Shown here piece after piece: positions 5,571 to 6,416 of a stretch of DNA of 6,416 nt (position 1 is its first letter; each line of letters begins with the position of its first letter). The notes beneath the pieces were generated by a model. That model saw only the letters and a list, made by a program, of their open reading frames with translations, did no database searches and was not told where the DNA came from. This DNA comes from RGIG3009 sp045630285. Its GTDB lineage: Bacteria; Bacillota; Clostridia; Oscillospirales; Acutalibacteraceae. The position numbers were made by a program, and so were the translations under genes. The stretch covers positions 1 to 6,416 of the forward strand of contig JAZQSX010000058.1 in NCBI GenBank assembly GCA_045630285.1, given 5' to 3'.

Positions 5571-5939
5571 ATGGCACGTATTGCTGGTGTCGACCTGCCC
5601 CGTGATAAACGCGTGGAAATTGGTCTGACCTACATCTACGGTATCGGCCGCAAGACTGCAAACGACATTCTGGCCGCTTCCGGCGTCAACCCGGATACCC
5701 GTGTGCGGGATCTGACGGAAGACGAGGTTTCTAAGCTGCGTGAGTACATTGACCACAACTGCGTCGTGGAAGGCGATCTGCGCCGTGACATTGCGTTTGA
5801 CATCAAGCGCTTGATCGAAATCGGTAGCTATCGCGGCCTGCGTCATCGCAAGGGTCTGCCGGTGCGCGGTCAGCGCTCCAAGACGAACGCTCGTACGCGC
5901 AAGGGCCCGAAGAAGACCATTGCTAACAAGAAGAAGTAA
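5571..5939 (+). CDS. rpsM: 30S ribosomal protein S13
   Basis: S13 lies in the head of the small subunit and forms bridges to the large subunit, contacting the P-site tRNA through its basic tail. The 122-residue product has the usual length. It starts MARIAGVDLPRDKRVEIGLTYIYGIGRKTA, the helix-two-turn-helix region, and contains the signature GSYRGLRHRKGLPVRGQRSKTNARTRKG at about residues 86-112. The lysine-rich tail IANKKK ends the protein. AAAGGAAGG at 5555-5563 precedes the ATG. It is the first gene of the alpha-operon group here and is followed by rpsK after 18 bases. Confidence 0.98.
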   Translation: MARIAGVDLPRDKRVEIGLTYIYGIGRKTANDILAASGVNPDTRVRDLTEDEVSKLREYIDHNCVVEGDLRRDIAFDIKRLIEIGSYRGLRHRKGLPVRGQRSKTNARTRKGPKKTIANKKK

Positions 5940-5941
5940 GC

Positions 5942-5950
5942 AGGAGGGAT
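5942..5950 (+). promoter_or_regulatory. Ribosome binding site deciding the rpsK start
   Basis: AGGAGGGAT at 5942-5950 is seven bases from the ATG at 5958 but only one base from the in-frame TTG at 5952. The spacing fits the ATG, so the two extra residues MR that a TTG start would add are unlikely. Confidence 0.75.
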
Positions 5951-5957
5951 ATTGAGA

Positions 5958-6362
5958 ATGGCTGCTGCAAAAACAACGGCGAAAAAAGGTACAATCCGTC
6001 GCAAGGAACGCAAGAATATTGAGCGTGGCGCCGCACATATCCAGTCCACATTCAACAACACGATTGTGACCATTACGGATACGCAGGGCAATGCTTTGTC
6101 CTGGGCAAGCGCTGGCGAGCTGGGTTTCCGCGGCTCGCGTAAATCCACCCCGTTTGCGGCTCAGACTGCCGCAGAGACCGCTGCAAAAGCGGCGATGGAG
6201 CACGGTCTGAAGACCGTCGAAGTGTATGTGAAAGGTCCCGGCGCCGGTCGTGAAGCTGCGATCCGTGCGTTGCAGACCGCCGGTTTGGATGTTACGATGA
6301 TTAAAGACGTGACCCCCGTACCGCACAACGGATGCCGTCCTCCCAAGAGAAGACGCGTATAA
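5958..6362 (+). CDS. rpsK: 30S ribosomal protein S11
   Basis: S11 sits on the platform of the small subunit, next to the Shine-Dalgarno helix and the E site. The product of 134 residues is of normal length. After a lysine- and alanine-rich N-terminal tail, the core reads GAAHIQSTFNNTIVTITDTQGNALSWASAGELGFRGSRKSTPFAAQ (about residues 24-69). It continues with VYVKGPGAGREAAIRAL and the closing signature VTPVPHNGCRPPKRRRV. Asn124-Gly125 in PHNGCRPP corresponds to the region where isoaspartate formation has been reported for the Escherichia coli protein. The ATG at 5958 is chosen from the ribosome-binding-site spacing. The rpsD gene follows after 27 bases. Confidence 0.98.
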   Translation: MAAAKTTAKKGTIRRKERKNIERGAAHIQSTFNNTIVTITDTQGNALSWASAGELGFRGSRKSTPFAAQTAAETAAKAAMEHGLKTVEVYVKGPGAGREAAIRALQTAGLDVTMIKDVTPVPHNGCRPPKRRRV

Positions 6363-6389
6363 TACGAGAAAGCAGGAGGTGCAACCACT

Positions 6390-6416
6390 ATGGCAAGATA
6401 TACCGGTGCGGTGTGC
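6390..6416 (+). CDS. rpsD: 30S ribosomal protein S4, 5' end (partial)
   Basis: Only nine codons are visible, MARYTGAVC, before the window ends. MARYTG is the common N terminus of S4, the primary 16S rRNA binding protein that also regulates its own operon in studied bacteria. Position after rpsK fits the alpha-operon order rpsM-rpsK-rpsD-rpoA. Cys9 suggests the cysteine-containing, zinc-binding form of S4, but the other ligands are outside the window. GCAGGAGGTG at 6372-6381 is a strong ribosome binding site at the right distance. The 27-base gap leaves no room for a long leader structure before rpsD. Confidence 0.9.

Noticed and set aside
5481..6326. Antisense open frame of 281 codons opposite rpsM and rpsK
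   Set aside because: It is in register with both genes and crosses the intergenic gaps by chance; the product resembles no family I recognise, while the sense genes are certain.
1..6416. Possible unknown system, mobile element, CRISPR array, tRNA or rRNA gene
   Set aside because: All + strand coding space is filled by recognised translation and secretion genes in standard order, the gaps are at most 102 bases, and I saw no direct-repeat array, transposase or tRNA-like fold.

Overview
The window is a stretch of the conserved spc/alpha ribosomal-protein gene cluster, with every gene on the + strand. In order it holds rpsH (3' end only), rplF, rplR, rpsE, rpmD, rplO, secY, adk, map, infA, rpmJ, rpsM, rpsK and rpsD (first nine codons only). 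The gene order rplO-secY-adk-map-infA-rpmJ-rpsM-rpsK is typical of Bacillota. The rpsD gene directly after rpsK, the strong AAGGAGGT-type ribosome binding sites, the four-cysteine zinc-type adenylate kinase and the moderately GC-rich composition together suggest a Clostridia member, perhaps of the Oscillospiraceae/Ruminococcaceae type. The placement is inferred from gene order and protein character; no database search was run.

Region 1 (1-2269) carries ribosomal proteins S8 (end), L6, L18, S5, L30 and L15, separated by 15-28 bases, each with its own Shine-Dalgarno site. Region 2 (2271-3617) is secY, the protein-conducting channel, whose start lies one base after the rplO stop codon. Region 3 (3618-3719) is the longest gene-free gap, 102 bases, and contains a long GC-rich stem-loop without a proper U-run. 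Region 4 (3720-5340) carries adenylate kinase, methionine aminopeptidase and initiation factor IF-1. Region 5 (5408-6416) carries L36 (37 residues), S13, S11 and the start of S4, with a small perfect hairpin between rpmJ and rpsM.

The genes serve one theme, building and running the translation apparatus: ribosome assembly (S5, S8, S11, S13, S4, L6, L15, L18, L30, L36), initiation (IF-1), N-terminal methionine removal (Map), nucleotide balance (Adk) and export of nascent proteins (SecY). All complete genes look intact, with expected lengths and motifs.

I found no unknown gene, mobile element, CRISPR array, RNA gene or accessory system. The points worth a second look are modest: the secY-adk and rpmJ-rpsM stem-loops, the absence of the small KOW-domain gene often found between map and infA, the rare ATA codons confined to map, several starts that are easy to misplace, and very long antisense reading frames that are explained by codon avoidance.
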